Shown here in pieces: positions 1 to 8,775 of a stretch of DNA of 64,000 nucleotides. A program made the translations under genes and the position numbers. Position 1 is the first letter of the stretch. The number at the start of each line of letters is the position of its first letter. The notes under the pieces were generated by a model. The model did not search any database. It was not told the origin of the DNA and saw nothing but the letters and a program-made list of their open reading frames with translations. Source of the stretch: an uncultured Clostridia bacterium (GTDB lineage Bacteria > Bacillota > Clostridia > Christensenellales > Borkfalkiaceae); NCBI GenBank assembly GCA_947626575.1, contig CANQSR010000006.1, positions 1 to 64,000 of the forward strand, written 5' to 3'.

Positions 1-574
1 TGTAGCGGTCAACACAGCTGCCCTGCCGCAGTCCCCGCGTTATGATCGCCACCAAAAACTTGGCGATTTTTTCATAATACGCCGTCTGCACGACGCGGTC
101 GGGGAACGGCGATGCCGTTTCGAAAAAGTTATGCTCTGCTTCCGTCGCAAGGATATTTTGAAAAAGCGGGAACAGGCGCATGATATAATCGCTCAACCCC
201 TCTTTGTTGAACGGGCGCAGACCGTTTTCATCGTCGTCTTTCCGCTTGCTATACGGCGCGGTGTCAAAGACATAGTTCATGTGGAAGATAAAACACTCTT
301 TCTCGAAAAAGGCGATCTCCTTATCCGCGATGGTTTCATCCTCCGCGATAGCTACACCCTCGATACTGTCCCGAACACAGTAAACTTTCCATGCGGTCAG
401 TTCCAAATCCTCTATGAATTTATCGAACGGGATCTTATCCCCCGGTTTCAGATCGCCAAAAACTACGTTTTCAATCACATAGGCATTGAAGATGGAATTG
501 ACGTCAATGGCACAAAACGCGAGCAGTACGCGTCGGAGTTTTATCAATTCTTCTTCGGAAAGTTTTTCCCGCAT
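1..574 (-). CDS. hypothetical protein, 3' end outside window
   Basis: Open reverse frame from ATG at 574 (MREKLSEEELIKLRRVLLAFCAIDVNSIFNAYVIENVVFGDLKPGDK...) preceded by GGGAG SD; runs off the left edge. Confidence 0.65.
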   Translation of the reverse strand, partial: MREKLSEEELIKLRRVLLAFCAIDVNSIFNAYVIENVVFGDLKPGDKIPFDKFIEDLELTAWKVYCVRDSIEGVAIAEDETIADKEIAFFEKECFIFHMNYVFDTAPYSKRKDDDENGLRPFNKEGLSDYIMRLFPLFQNILATEAEHNFFETASPFPDRVVQTAYYEKIAKFLVAIITRGLRQGSCVDRY

Positions 575-1023
575 TGCATTTCTCCCAAATATAAAAAAAC
601 TGCGCCAACCGAAGTCAGCGCATGAAAAACGCAAACTCCGTTGTCGCCAAACAGTAATCATAAGCCGTGAATGTAATTTCACCCTCTATGATCGGATTTT
701 GCATTTTTACCGATATCCAAAAGAGGATGAAATTACTTTTTTGACAAACGAAAGATGCCCGTACGCCTGTGCGGGGGACTTAGATTAACTGTTTGGCATA
801 CTCAGTGTAGCACAGAACGAATTTTTTGTCAAGCCTTAAAGGGCGATAGAGCGAAATTTATGAAATTGTGCGAGAAAGTAACGCTTATGACGGGGAAGCG
901 GACTTCTTATTCCGTCCCCTATTTCACGATGCGCAATGGGATAGGGTCAGAATTACGCCGTAAAGTAAAATGATTGCTTTGCTAAAATAGTGTCGTAAAA
1001 ATAACCCTATTTGGGAGAAACCT

Positions 1024-1266
1024 ATGAAGCTAAGTACGGCAATTGCATTGAGAATCGGTAGGATTTTGCAGGAAAAAGGAATTTCGCAATATCGGCTCGA
1101 ACGGAAAATTGCCATGCCGCACAGCACATTGAAATCGTTAATGGCCGAGAGAAACAAGAGTGTCAATTTGACGACGCTCATGCTCATCATAAAGGGGCTT
1201 GATATGACCCCCGCCGCCTTTTTCGATGACCCGCTCTTCACGGACCCCGAACTTATCATTGAGTAA
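1024..1266 (+). CDS. XRE/Cro-CI family helix-turn-helix regulator (80 aa)
   Basis: RIGRILQEKGISQYRLERKIAMPHSTLKSLMAERNKSVNLTTLMLIIKGLDMTPAAFF is a typical HTH_XRE pattern; GGGAG SD upstream. Confidence 0.85.
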   Translation: MKLSTAIALRIGRILQEKGISQYRLERKIAMPHSTLKSLMAERNKSVNLTTLMLIIKGLDMTPAAFFDDPLFTDPELIIE

Positions 1267-1295
1267 AATTTGCAAACAAGTGGGAATGCGGAGAT

Positions 1296-1421
1296 ATGAA
1301 CATCGACGCGCCCGCCCTCACCGAGGCGCAGGAAAATATTCTCTCCGAATGGCGGGATTTAAGCGGCGCACAGAAAGACGCGCTCGCCCTCTACATCGAA
1401 GCCATGAATAGCCGCCACTGA
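1296..1421 (+). CDS. small protein, 41 aa, downstream of XRE regulator
   Basis: ATG 1296 to TGA 1421: MNIDAPALTEAQENILSEWRDLSGAQKDALALYIEAMNSRH; GCGGAG-like SD. Confidence 0.45.
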   Translation: MNIDAPALTEAQENILSEWRDLSGAQKDALALYIEAMNSRH

Positions 1422-1612
1422 TTCTAAATGGTGGCGGCGCGGCAGAAATGTCTCGTAAAATTTGTCCTGTTCGGGCGCTTCCTTTTGTTCTTCCTTGAAG
1501 TTTATCATTCCGAAGTCCTTTGCCGTAGTGCGGCGGGGTAGCATAGTTATAATTATATGTGTATTGCACATATTTGTCAATGTGTAACGCACATTTTTTC
1601 TAAAATGAAGCC

Positions 1613-1825
1613 ATGCAATTCGGAGAAAATTTTCGGAAAATACGCAGACAGAGCGGGCTTTCGCAGAAGGAGGTAGCCCAAAGGCTCGGCATCTGCCAAT
1701 CCAACGTAAGCGATTGGGAAAACGACGTCTCGCGGCCCGATTATGAGAAACTTATTGCGCTCTCCGAACTCTATGAAGTCTCGCTCTATGAGCTTTTGGG
1801 CATCGAGCGGCCGATGCTTTTGTGA
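1613..1825 (+). CDS. XRE family transcriptional regulator (70 aa)
   Basis: FGENFRKIRRQSGLSQKEVAQRLGICQSNVSDWENDVSRPDYEKLIALSELYEVSLYELLG: canonical HTH_3. Confidence 0.85.
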   Translation: MQFGENFRKIRRQSGLSQKEVAQRLGICQSNVSDWENDVSRPDYEKLIALSELYEVSLYELLGIERPMLL

Positions 1826-1881
1826 ATTGATATAAAACGCTTGACTTGCGACGGGAGGCGTACTATAATATCCACGATCGA

Positions 1882-1998
1882 ATATTCTTTGGGGCGGAGT
1901 GAAAGTCTCCACCGGCAGTATAGTCTGCGAAGCCTTTTGGCCCGAACGGGTGAAATTCCCGTACCGACGGTATAGTCCGGATGAGAAAAGAAAATGCG
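1882..1998 (+). promoter_or_regulatory. FMN riboswitch (RFN element)
   Basis: GGGGCGGAGTGAAAGTCTCCACCGGCAGTATAGTCTGCGAAGCC...GGGTGAAATTCCCGTACCGACGGTATAGTCCGGATGAGA matches the RFN consensus; promoter TTGACT-N17-TATAAT just upstream; ribU downstream. Confidence 0.95.
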
Positions 1999-2006
1999 CG
2001 AACATG

Positions 2007-2041
2007 AACGCCCCCTTTCAGACATGGGGGCGTCCTTTTTG
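2007..2041 (+). terminator. intrinsic terminator of the FMN riboswitch
   Basis: ACGCCCCC-N10-GGGGGCGT followed by CCTTTTT. Confidence 0.85.
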
Positions 2042-2105
2042 GTCTATGGCCAAATACGCAGGATCCACAGAGGATATCCGAAAATCATTTTTTCGAGGTG
2101 TTCTC

Positions 2106-2840
2106 ATGCAAAACAAAAAGTTTTTTTCCACGACGCGCATCGTCATGATCGCGCTCTTTGGGGCGCTGGCGGGACTTCTGCACATCGCAAAATTCCCGCT
2201 CTCCTTTGCCTTCCCCGGCTTTTTGGAGTTTGACTTCTCGGATATCCCGCTCTTTATCGGCACCTTCGCGTTGGGGCCGGTCTCAGGGTGCCTCATCGTC
2301 GTCGTGAAACTGCTCGTCAAGCTGGTGTGCATCGGCACGAGCAATTTCTTCGTGGGAGAGCTTGCAAATCTTCTGATCGGATGGGCATTCGTCATCCCCG
2401 CAGGGCTTATCTACCGTCATTGGCGCACGATGAAGGGCGCGGTCGTCAGCCTTGCGGCGGGGTCGGTCTGTTCGGTCGCCGTCGCCATCCTTGCCAACCG
2501 CTTCATCCTCATTCCCTTCTTTGTGCGGCTTTACGGCGGTTGGGATCACGTCATCCCCGCGCTCAAAAATCTTTTCCCGTCCATCACGCAGGAAAATTTT
2601 TATCTCTACTACCTTTGGCTCTCGGTACTCCCGTTCAATCTGCTGAGGTGTTTGGTGGCGAGCCTCGTGAGTTTCTTTGTATATAAGCATGTTTCGCGGC
2701 TCATCGACCGCATCAACCGCAAAATCTCGCCCGAAGGCGCAAAGGTGGGGGCCTCGGATATCGCAGTGATCGCAGTGTGCATCGCCGCCGTACTCTTATT
2801 GTTCCTCTTTGCGCTTCTGCGGTTCTTCCTGTGGGATTGA
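2106..2840 (+). CDS. ribU: ECF transporter riboflavin-specific S component RibU
   Basis: Multi-TM protein (MIALFGALAGLLHIAKFPLSFAFPGFLEFDFSDIPLFIGTFALGP...) under an FMN riboswitch. Confidence 0.9.
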   Translation: MQNKKFFSTTRIVMIALFGALAGLLHIAKFPLSFAFPGFLEFDFSDIPLFIGTFALGPVSGCLIVVVKLLVKLVCIGTSNFFVGELANLLIGWAFVIPAGLIYRHWRTMKGAVVSLAAGSVCSVAVAILANRFILIPFFVRLYGGWDHVIPALKNLFPSITQENFYLYYLWLSVLPFNLLRCLVASLVSFFVYKHVSRLIDRINRKISPEGAKVGASDIAVIAVCIAAVLLLFLFALLRFFLWD

Positions 2841-2895
2841 GTTTTCGGATCGGCCCGGATATTTTATAAAATAGAACTATCTCTTTATGCTTTCG

Positions 2896-2931
2896 GGAAC
2901 CTCGCAAAAATTGCGAGGTTCCTTTATTTTT
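2896..2931 (+). terminator. intrinsic terminator after ribU
   Basis: GGAACCTCGCAA-N3-TTGCGAGGTTCC followed by TTTATTTTTAT. Confidence 0.8.
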
Positions 2932-3121
2932 ATCTTAGTTACTTGTATTGGGGTACGAGGAATGCTCTCGACAAGACGAATTGAACAATGTTACAATAAT
3001 GACATAAGAAATGAGTGCGCGAAACGCACGAATCACGGAGTGGAAAAAATGTAAAAAACAATAGGATAACCCGGTTCCGATGTCAAAAGCAAACGAAAAG
3101 GACCCATATAAGGAGGAGGAA

Positions 3122-3721
3122 ATGGTTGAAATGAAAGAAGAATTTTCAGAGCAGTACAGTTTGAAGAGAAACACGATCAACATTTTTGAGGCGATCACGT
3201 CGATGACGGCGGAACGTGTGATCGGCGAGCTGCAATATCTTGACGACAAGTTCCGCACGGATGAAGTACCGATGGAGGAGCGCATCATCACCATTCAGAT
3301 CGATAGCCCCGGCGGAAGCGTTTCGGACGGCCTCGCCATCTACGATACGATGAACTACATCGACGCAAAGATCGCAACGGTGGGGCTGGGGATGTGCGCA
3401 AGCATGGCGGCGTTCTTGCTCTCTTCGGGGACGCGCGGGATGCGCCGTGCAACCGAAAACTGCGAGATCCTCATCCACCAACCCCTCGGCGGGGCAAGCG
3501 GACAAGCCTCGGATATCATCATCGCCGCAAACCACATCGAACGTATCCGCGCAAGGCTCAACAAAATCATGGCCGAGAATACCGACCAACCAATCAGAAA
3601 GATCCAAAAAGACACCGACCGCGACACCATTATGAGCGCCGCAGACGCAAAAGCATACGGACTCATCGACGATGTCATCCCCGGCCGGAACAAAGCCAAA
3701 GGAGGGAACAGTGATGTTTGA
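3122..3721 (+). CDS. ClpP-like serine peptidase (ATP-dependent Clp protease proteolytic subunit family)
   Basis: IQIDSPGGSVSDGLAIYDTM, GLGMCASMAAFLLSSGTRGMR (Ser motif), EILIHQPLGGASGQASDI (His motif), DTIMSAADAKAYGLIDDVI. Alternative start at 3080. Confidence 0.9.
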   Translation: MVEMKEEFSEQYSLKRNTINIFEAITSMTAERVIGELQYLDDKFRTDEVPMEERIITIQIDSPGGSVSDGLAIYDTMNYIDAKIATVGLGMCASMAAFLLSSGTRGMRRATENCEILIHQPLGGASGQASDIIIAANHIERIRARLNKIMAENTDQPIRKIQKDTDRDTIMSAADAKAYGLIDDVIPGRNKAKGGNSDV

Positions 3722-5333
3722 CCATCTTACAGAAACTATGCTGAAAAGCTACTATATTGCAGAGAACACCGTCGGGCGTTTTAACCCGGATAAGCGGGCT
3801 TTGTTCTTCGTCTATGCCGATATCTTTCTCTTGGACAAAGAAGAGGCGGAACGCCTCTTTGCGCTATCTCAGACGCAAGAGGTGTTGGAGATCCAAAGCG
3901 AACAGGAATACCACCAATATCTGCGCATGAAGCAATACCTTTCCATGAACGCGCGCTCGCACAGGGAGGACTCCGAACTCGATGAGATCATCGACCTAAA
4001 AGGGACTGCTTTTGCGATGGCGCTCAACTTTCAACTCATGGTCAGCGCAAAGGATGCGCGCACCGTTGCCTGTGAAAATCTGACGATCGCCGCAGAGAAT
4101 GGTCTCGTGCTTGCGCTCAATGCGCTCGGCGTGTTGCAGTCGGAGGGGATCGTATTCCTGAAGGACAAGGAAAACGGGCGCAAGAAAATTCTTTGCGCGG
4201 CAGAGTGGAACAGTGAAGAGGGCCTGCTGGCGGCGCTTTACTATGACCCCATAAACCGCGAAAAATATCTCGAATGCCTGCAAGGCTGTCTTGTCCGCAT
4301 CGGACACGCCGAGGTGTTCGAGAGAGTTGTGGAACAGTACGGTCCGTACGTTAAGGGACGGCACGGGGAGTATAAACTTCTCGAAAAGGCGTTCCGTCAG
4401 GGGATCATCAAGCGGGACATGTATAATAAATCTTATGCCCGGCTCGTCTATTCGGAGATCCTCGGTGAACGAGACAAGGAAACGCTTGTTCTTACGCCGA
4501 ACAAAGAATTATTCGCAGAAGCAAGTTCGTTGCCCCTCAAACTCGGACATGGTACGGCCGAATTTCCCGCACAGGCGTTGGACGGGATCCGTCCCGACCA
4601 CCGTGAAGAATGCGACAAAGTGTTATGCGCGCTTGGAAACATTGACCTGAGAGCATTGGCGACCTACCGCCCGCTGTGCTTTGTTTCAGACAGCAAATAT
4701 ATGCTCGACTACTATGCGGCGGCGCTTTCCCGTTGCTTTAAGACCTCTCACGTGGAACGGATCGAGATCTGCGACCTTGTAGATTACGATTTCGAACCCA
4801 CCAAGAACAATATCTTCGTGCGCAGTTGCGATGAGGACGTATTTAACCTGTATCTGCTCGCATTCCGCGGGGAGATCCCGGAGAAAGCCTTCGATCACGT
4901 AAAGAACTTTTTGCAGAGCGGTACGCGCGGGAAATATCGGTTGAACCATCCCGGCGTTGTGCTGGACCTCTCTTCCGTGCTTCCCGTCTGCTTCGCCGAT
5001 AGGGAAAACGCCAAGAAATTGAAACAGTATTGCGACTTGATCCGCATAGCAGAACTTACCGCGAGAGAAAAGCGGCTGCTTACGGAAAAAGCCGTTCGGG
5101 AAAAGGCGGCCGTGTACGGCATGAATGAGCTTACGATGCAGGAAGGCCTTTCAGAGAAGCTCGCCGCATACGGCATGGACGAAATTGACAGGGCGATCGA
5201 CGACGCCGTGCGCGAACATCGCGCGAAAACGCTTTGTCTTACGGAATCCCTGGTACTGCCTTACATCGGAAGCATCGGGGCAAAACGAAAAGCATATGGC
5301 TTTGGAGGAAGCATCCATGACGATCACGAATGA
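3714..5333 (+). CDS. Sel1-like / degenerate AAA+-like protein, ClpP cassette component
   Basis: Strong SD GGAGGG; Sel1-like helical repeat pattern (AENGLVLALNALGVLQSEGI...KENGRKKILCAAEWNSEEGLLAALYYD); C-terminus resembles an AAA+ sensor-1/lid region but without a recognisable Walker A. Confidence 0.55.
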   Translation: MFDHLTETMLKSYYIAENTVGRFNPDKRALFFVYADIFLLDKEEAERLFALSQTQEVLEIQSEQEYHQYLRMKQYLSMNARSHREDSELDEIIDLKGTAFAMALNFQLMVSAKDARTVACENLTIAAENGLVLALNALGVLQSEGIVFLKDKENGRKKILCAAEWNSEEGLLAALYYDPINREKYLECLQGCLVRIGHAEVFERVVEQYGPYVKGRHGEYKLLEKAFRQGIIKRDMYNKSYARLVYSEILGERDKETLVLTPNKELFAEASSLPLKLGHGTAEFPAQALDGIRPDHREECDKVLCALGNIDLRALATYRPLCFVSDSKYMLDYYAAALSRCFKTSHVERIEICDLVDYDFEPTKNNIFVRSCDEDVFNLYLLAFRGEIPEKAFDHVKNFLQSGTRGKYRLNHPGVVLDLSSVLPVCFADRENAKKLKQYCDLIRIAELTAREKRLLTEKAVREKAAVYGMNELTMQEGLSEKLAAYGMDEIDRAIDDAVREHRAKTLCLTESLVLPYIGSIGAKRKAYGFGGSIHDDHE

Positions 5334-7029
5334 ACTCTTAAACGGGTATGAAAATACCAAATACTACCACTATGATGAACTCGGCGAAGCCTTTCCGAAC
5401 AGCTTTTGGTATGACGAGCTTCCGGAACATGAGGTGACCGGCGTACTGAAATCATGCCGCTATGTAAACGGGCGGCTCCTGCAAACCTACTCGGAGAAGG
5501 ATAACCACGTCGGCGTGATCGCGGCGACCCGGCTGGGAAAGACGACTTCCTATGTCATTCCCACCGTGCAGTCTTTTGCGCGGGCAAAGAACAAGAAGAG
5601 CATGATCGTTTCCGACCCCAAGGGGGAGATCTTCCGCCACACGGCGGCCATGCTCCGCAAGGAAGGCTATACCATCCTGTTCCTCAACTTCCGCGACTAT
5701 AAACATTCCGAATGCTGGAATCCGCTGACGCCCATCTACCGGAAATACCATTCGATTTTCGATGTTTACAATGAGATCGAGGTCGTAGATACGGAGAACG
5801 GTCCGCGCAACCGGTTGCGCGGGAAGATATATGAAAACCAGGCCGAACTCGACGAAGAGCTGGAACAATGGGAAAATCTCATGATGGAAGAGGTCGGGAA
5901 CGATATCGACGATCTTGCGACCATGATCGCGCCCACCTGCAAACAAACGGACCCGTATTGGGAGGATAGCGGCCGCGAACTTCTCAAAGCATTCATTTGG
6001 GGCATGCTCGAAGATAGCCGCCCCGAATTATTGGGAGATTCGGGCAGAACGCAGATCACGGAAGAGACCTTTTCCTTCGCAACGATCATCACGCTCATGG
6101 GGCTTTTGAACAAGTCCGAAGTGGATTTCGACGGAGGGTATTTCACCGAACGCCCCAAGACGTCCCGCGCCTATCAGATCGAAAAGGCGACCATCCCCGT
6201 AAACGCACAGACTACCCGCCAATGTATCACGAGCGTATTCAGTTCGCAGATGTCCATCTTCCGCGAATGCGCGATGCGCCTCGTCACGAGTTGTAACTCT
6301 TTCGATATGAATATCCTCACGGAGGACAAGCCCGTTGCGCTGTTTATTGACTACCGCGACGAACTCAAAGTGCATTTTAAGGTCATCAGCCTCTTCATTC
6401 AGGACGCCTATCGTCTCCTCATCGAACATGCCAATCGTCAACCCGACGGGAAGCGGAAAATTCCCTTTTACTTCATTCTCGATGAGTTTGGCAACTTCCC
6501 GCCCATGAATGACTTTGAAACCACGATTTCCGCCTGTGCAGGAAGGAACATCTTCTTTATTCTGATCGTTCAGTCCTATGCGCAGCTCAACAGCGTGTAC
6601 GGCGATGCGGTCGCGGCCATCATAAGGGACAATCTCAATATGCACATCTTCTTCGGCTCAAACAATCCGCAGACTCTCGAAGAATTTTCGAGGGAATGCG
6701 GTCAATATACGCGGGTAGCCCCCGCGTCTGCCCTGAACGGGAAGGGGGCGGAGATGGATTACTACCAATTTGAAACCATCCAGCTGATCCCCAAGAGCAT
6801 GCTTGCGCACTTTTCCCCCGGCGAGTGCATCGTGACGGAGGCAAACTGCGGATACGTGCTTTTCTCCAAGCTGGAACGCTACTATCTCTGCAAGGAATTT
6901 ACCGATATGCCGCTTTCCGACGAAAAAGAGTATAGCGGGGCGGCGAATCCGTTTGACAAGAAATACATCTATCACCTTTCGGAAAAAAACAGCGGCAAAC
7001 ATTCATGGAAAAGCATATTTGACTTATAA
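5317..7029 (+). CDS. VirD4/TraG-type (T4CP-like) ATPase without N-terminal TM segment
   Basis: Walker A-like GVIAATRLGKTTSYVIPTVQ, SDPKGEIFRHTAAMLRKEGY, Walker B FILDEFGNFPPMNDFETTISACAGRNIFFILIVQSYAQL, IRDNLNMHIFFGSN: characteristic of VirD4/TraG-family ATPases. SD GGAGGAA before ATG 5317; overlaps the previous ORF. Confidence 0.85.
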   Translation: MTITNELLNGYENTKYYHYDELGEAFPNSFWYDELPEHEVTGVLKSCRYVNGRLLQTYSEKDNHVGVIAATRLGKTTSYVIPTVQSFARAKNKKSMIVSDPKGEIFRHTAAMLRKEGYTILFLNFRDYKHSECWNPLTPIYRKYHSIFDVYNEIEVVDTENGPRNRLRGKIYENQAELDEELEQWENLMMEEVGNDIDDLATMIAPTCKQTDPYWEDSGRELLKAFIWGMLEDSRPELLGDSGRTQITEETFSFATIITLMGLLNKSEVDFDGGYFTERPKTSRAYQIEKATIPVNAQTTRQCITSVFSSQMSIFRECAMRLVTSCNSFDMNILTEDKPVALFIDYRDELKVHFKVISLFIQDAYRLLIEHANRQPDGKRKIPFYFILDEFGNFPPMNDFETTISACAGRNIFFILIVQSYAQLNSVYGDAVAAIIRDNLNMHIFFGSNNPQTLEEFSRECGQYTRVAPASALNGKGAEMDYYQFETIQLIPKSMLAHFSPGECIVTEANCGYVLFSKLERYYLCKEFTDMPLSDEKEYSGAANPFDKKYIYHLSEKNSGKHSWKSIFDL

Positions 7030-7039
7030 GGAGAGCAGT

Positions 7040-8407
7040 ATGGTGGAATATCAGGAACTTTTGGATTATGTCAAGGGGCAGCGAACGGTAACGATCCCCG
7101 AACTGCAAAGGCTGTTTTCGTCGGACTATCTGACGATCGCAAAGAACGTACATAAGATGGTTTCCGAGGGCGTGCTTGAACTCGGAACGGGCGTACAGTA
7201 CTCCGTTTTACAGAAAAACCGGGCGGACCGTTTAACCCATATATCCGATGAGGTGGACGATCTCGAAAAACAGCGCGCTGCTTTGGAAGAGCGCAGGCGG
7301 GAGATCCTCAGGCGCATGCGTGAAAGCATCAGGGAGGAAGTCGTCAATAATGATGATGACGACGATGATGACGACGAGGACGATGACGATGGCGAATTGG
7401 AGGTGGAGCCGCTCGACGGCTCCGAGGACGGCGATGAAGATGCGGACGATGAAGATGCGGACGATGAAACTCCGCCCGAAGTACAAGCCATCTCCCAAGC
7501 GGTCGGAGAAGGGGTATCCGTCAGCCGATCGGACGGGGAATATTATCTTGTTCCGGAAGGGCTGGAAACGGAAGGGTCGGAGGTTCGCTTTCAGATCCTT
7601 ACCCGCGATGACGGCGTCTATCTTTCGGACGGCGGGCTTGCCCTGCTTTCACTCGGAAACAACGTCTCTTTTGACAGCGAGGGCATCGATGAACAAATCG
7701 GCTGCATCGTAGACCGCTATGATGTCAGCGTTGTGGGGGACGAACTCAGGATCAAACTCGTTTCCCCCGAAGATGCCGTGCCGTGTATGTTCCGTCTCTT
7801 TGCCGCGATGGAGCGCATCATAACGATCAATGAAGAGGACGTCGCCGATTGCCTTGCATACAAGAAAGCGGAGGACAAGATTTGGGATGCCGCGAAGGAG
7901 CTTTTGGTTGCCAAACCGGGAATGGGGTTCCGTGAGCTTGTTTTAGGCATGCGGGAGCGCTATGAAGGCGTGAAGGACGGCGAAAACATCGATGATATCC
8001 TCGTCTATGCAGGTGGCGTGAAAAAATTTACGAAGATGTCCGAAGAAGAATATCAACAGAACCGCGCCGGCCTCTTAGGGGCAAAACAGTCACAGAATGA
8101 TACCCCCAAAGACGAAGGGGCGGATCGTTCTCCCGCAGAGGCCGATGCCGCAAATCCCGCGGAGAAAGATGAGCAAGAACCCGTAAATCCCGTGTATATC
8201 AAGGCTTTGGCGACCGTGATCCAAGAAGGCAAGGTGTCCTTATCCTTTGTACAGCGCAACTGTTGCGTAGGATATGCCCATGCCGAGAAGATCATTTCAT
8301 GGATGGAGCGCATGGGGTATATATCTCCCTTCGATGAAATCACCCGAACGCGAAGGGTGCTTATGACAAAAAGGCAATTTATCAAAAAATACGGAAAATT
8401 TCAATGA
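7040..8407 (+). CDS. winged-helix protein with FtsK-gamma-like domain, Asp-rich linker and DUF1828-like domain
   Basis: C-term NPVYIKALATVIQEGKVSLSFVQRNCCVGYAHAEKIISWMERMGYISPF resembles FtsK gamma; N-term VTIPELQRLFSSDYLTIAKNVHKMVSEGVLEL is also wH-like; middle EYYLVPEGLE...DDGVYLSDGGLALLSLG is DUF1828-like; DDDDDDDDEDDDD linker. Confidence 0.6.
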   Translation: MVEYQELLDYVKGQRTVTIPELQRLFSSDYLTIAKNVHKMVSEGVLELGTGVQYSVLQKNRADRLTHISDEVDDLEKQRAALEERRREILRRMRESIREEVVNNDDDDDDDDEDDDDGELEVEPLDGSEDGDEDADDEDADDETPPEVQAISQAVGEGVSVSRSDGEYYLVPEGLETEGSEVRFQILTRDDGVYLSDGGLALLSLGNNVSFDSEGIDEQIGCIVDRYDVSVVGDELRIKLVSPEDAVPCMFRLFAAMERIITINEEDVADCLAYKKAEDKIWDAAKELLVAKPGMGFRELVLGMRERYEGVKDGENIDDILVYAGGVKKFTKMSEEEYQQNRAGLLGAKQSQNDTPKDEGADRSPAEADAANPAEKDEQEPVNPVYIKALATVIQEGKVSLSFVQRNCCVGYAHAEKIISWMERMGYISPFDEITRTRRVLMTKRQFIKKYGKFQ

Positions 8408-8420
8408 CAAGGAGGAAGCC

Positions 8421-8723
8421 ATGATAAATATCTTAGATGTGTTGCTCGATAAGGATGATAGGGACCCCATTCGGCTTGCGGATAGCAAAGGCCGCGAACT
8501 TCTTTTCGAGCAGGTAGCCATAATCCCGCACGATGATAAAATTTACTGCATATTGAAGCCCATAACCCGCATAGAAGGCGTTGCCGATGACGAGGCCATC
8601 GTCTTTTATGTGGATGAGTCGTCGGCGGAATCGCCCGTTCTCATGGTGGAGACCAATGAGCTTACGGCGATCGATGTGTTTGAAGAGTATTACGATCTGC
8701 TTGAAAAGGACAAAAAGAAATGA
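8421..8723 (+). CDS. DUF1292-like small acidic protein
   Basis: LLDKDDRDPIRLADSKGRELLFEQVAIIPHDDKIYCILKPI...DDEAIVFYVDESS resembles DUF1292; SD AAGGAGG. Confidence 0.6.
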   Translation: MINILDVLLDKDDRDPIRLADSKGRELLFEQVAIIPHDDKIYCILKPITRIEGVADDEAIVFYVDESSAESPVLMVETNELTAIDVFEEYYDLLEKDKKK

Positions 8724-8775
8724 GCGCGTTGCGGAACGCATCACGATGTGCTATAATAGGGCAGGAGGTACGGTT

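Noticed and set aside
1899-2105. N-terminal extension of the ribU ORF (313 aa version)
   Set aside because: This segment is the FMN riboswitch and its terminator; the start at ATG 2106 is more plausible.
7350-7475. GAT/GAC-rich stretch considered as a separate microsatellite
   Set aside because: It encodes the in-frame Asp/Glu linker of the 7040-8407 protein with mixed codons; noted there instead.
3122-8723. Calling the cassette a conventional conjugative element
   Set aside because: Only a T4CP-like gene is present; no relaxase, VirB4, VirB6, integrase or att-like repeats were seen nearby. Not excluded, since the left flank lies outside the window.
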